Notes under the pieces: model-generated
Told to the model about the DNA's origin: nothing
Database searches by the model: none
The model's input: the letters and a program-made list of their open reading frames with translations, nothing else
In this document: positions 22,288 to 22,365 of the stretch, in pieces
Position numbering within the stretch: the stretch's first letter is position 1
Layout: each line of letters starts with the position of its first letter
Position numbers and translations under genes: made by a program
Origin: Candidatus Hydrothermarchaeota archaeon
GTDB lineage: Archaea; Hydrothermarchaeota; Hydrothermarchaeia; Hydrothermarchaeales; WAQR01
Direction of reading: 5' to 3'
Assembly (NCBI GenBank): GCA_015520145.1
Contig: WAQR01000166.1
Span: forward strand, 1 to 22,365
DNA length: 22,365 nucleotides

Positions 22288-22365
22288 ATGGATATACAAG
22301 TAGACTTAGACAAATGTGAAGGATGCGGAGACTGCGTTGATGTATGTCCTTCCGCGGTATATGAG
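22288..22365 (+). CDS. Ferredoxin-type iron-sulfur protein, truncated at the window end
   Basis: Only the first 26 residues are present. They include KCEGCGDCVDVCPS, a C-x2-C-x2-C-x3-C-P iron-sulfur motif. GGAGG (22276-22280) is 7 nt before the ATG at 22288. The full product could be a small ferredoxin or a larger protein with a ferredoxin domain at its N-terminus. Confidence 0.8.
   Translation, partial: MDIQVDLDKCEGCGDCVDVCPSAVYE

Noticed and set aside
1..22365. CRISPR array or mobile element search
   Set aside because: The repeats seen are adjacent duplications of 8-16 bp with no regular spacers. No transposase, integrase or terminal inverted repeats of insertion-sequence type were found.

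Overview
The window reads as a chromosomal segment of a euryarchaeon. Archaeal markers are pantoate kinase, transcription factor E, ribosomal proteins L39e and L31e, aIF6, an archaeal NEMF/Rqc2 homologue and an EhaR-like HAD protein. TATA-like boxes lie about 25-30 nt before many start codons, and several transcripts look leaderless or nearly so. The mix of a methanogen-type HAD protein, single-cluster ferredoxins and an EpsI-like protein fits a methanogen/ANME/Syntrophoarchaeum-like lineage, but that placement is an inference. Genes are dense on both strands, no gap exceeds about 215 nt, and I see no tRNA, rRNA, CRISPR array or transposase.

Layout. 1-1200 (minus): a truncated DUF502 membrane protein and pantoate kinase (CoA synthesis). 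1344-4693: a DUF1786 ASKHA-like protein, convergent with a single-domain KaiC-like ATPase, then a FAD dehydrogenase of the COG2509 type. 4785-8756: a surface-glycan block with a GT39-like membrane glycosyltransferase fused to a beta-sandwich-like tail, a GT2 enzyme with membrane helices, and an EpsI/DUF3485-like protein on the opposite strand. 8901-11534: a small EMC6-like membrane protein that shares a divergent promoter region with the Rqc2/NEMF homologue, then a 57-residue membrane protein. 11658-14786: a bacterial-type RuvC resolvase, EhaR-like HAD protein, THUMP/FtsJ RNA methyltransferase and a membrane protein with a lysine-rich tail. 14918-17126: a translation cluster (PP-loop ATPase, L39e, L31e, aIF6) and an ACT-domain regulator. 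17187-19513 (minus): HD protein, TFE and an ATP-grasp ligase. 19665-21699: class II fructose-bisphosphate aldolase and a phosphofructokinase with pyrophosphate-type residues. 21867-22365: two divergent ferredoxin genes, the second cut off by the window end.

The most notable points are: (1) a complete bacterial-type RuvC with all four catalytic acids in an archaeal context; (2) a bacterial-style aldolase/PFK pair whose PFK carries the Asp/Lys pair typical of pyrophosphate users; (3) a glycosyltransferase fused to a secreted-type beta domain beside an EpsI-like gene, hinting at an archaeosortase-linked envelope system; and (4) many short tandem duplications, 8-16 bp per unit. These are in phase inside genes (EhaR-like, Rqc2, ATP-grasp, DUF1786, Lys tail) and sit directly upstream of starts (pantoate kinase, TFE, ATP-grasp, PFK, PP-loop, RuvC). 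They suggest a lineage-wide replication-slippage habit. I did not see a convincing wholly new multi-gene defence or mobile system.
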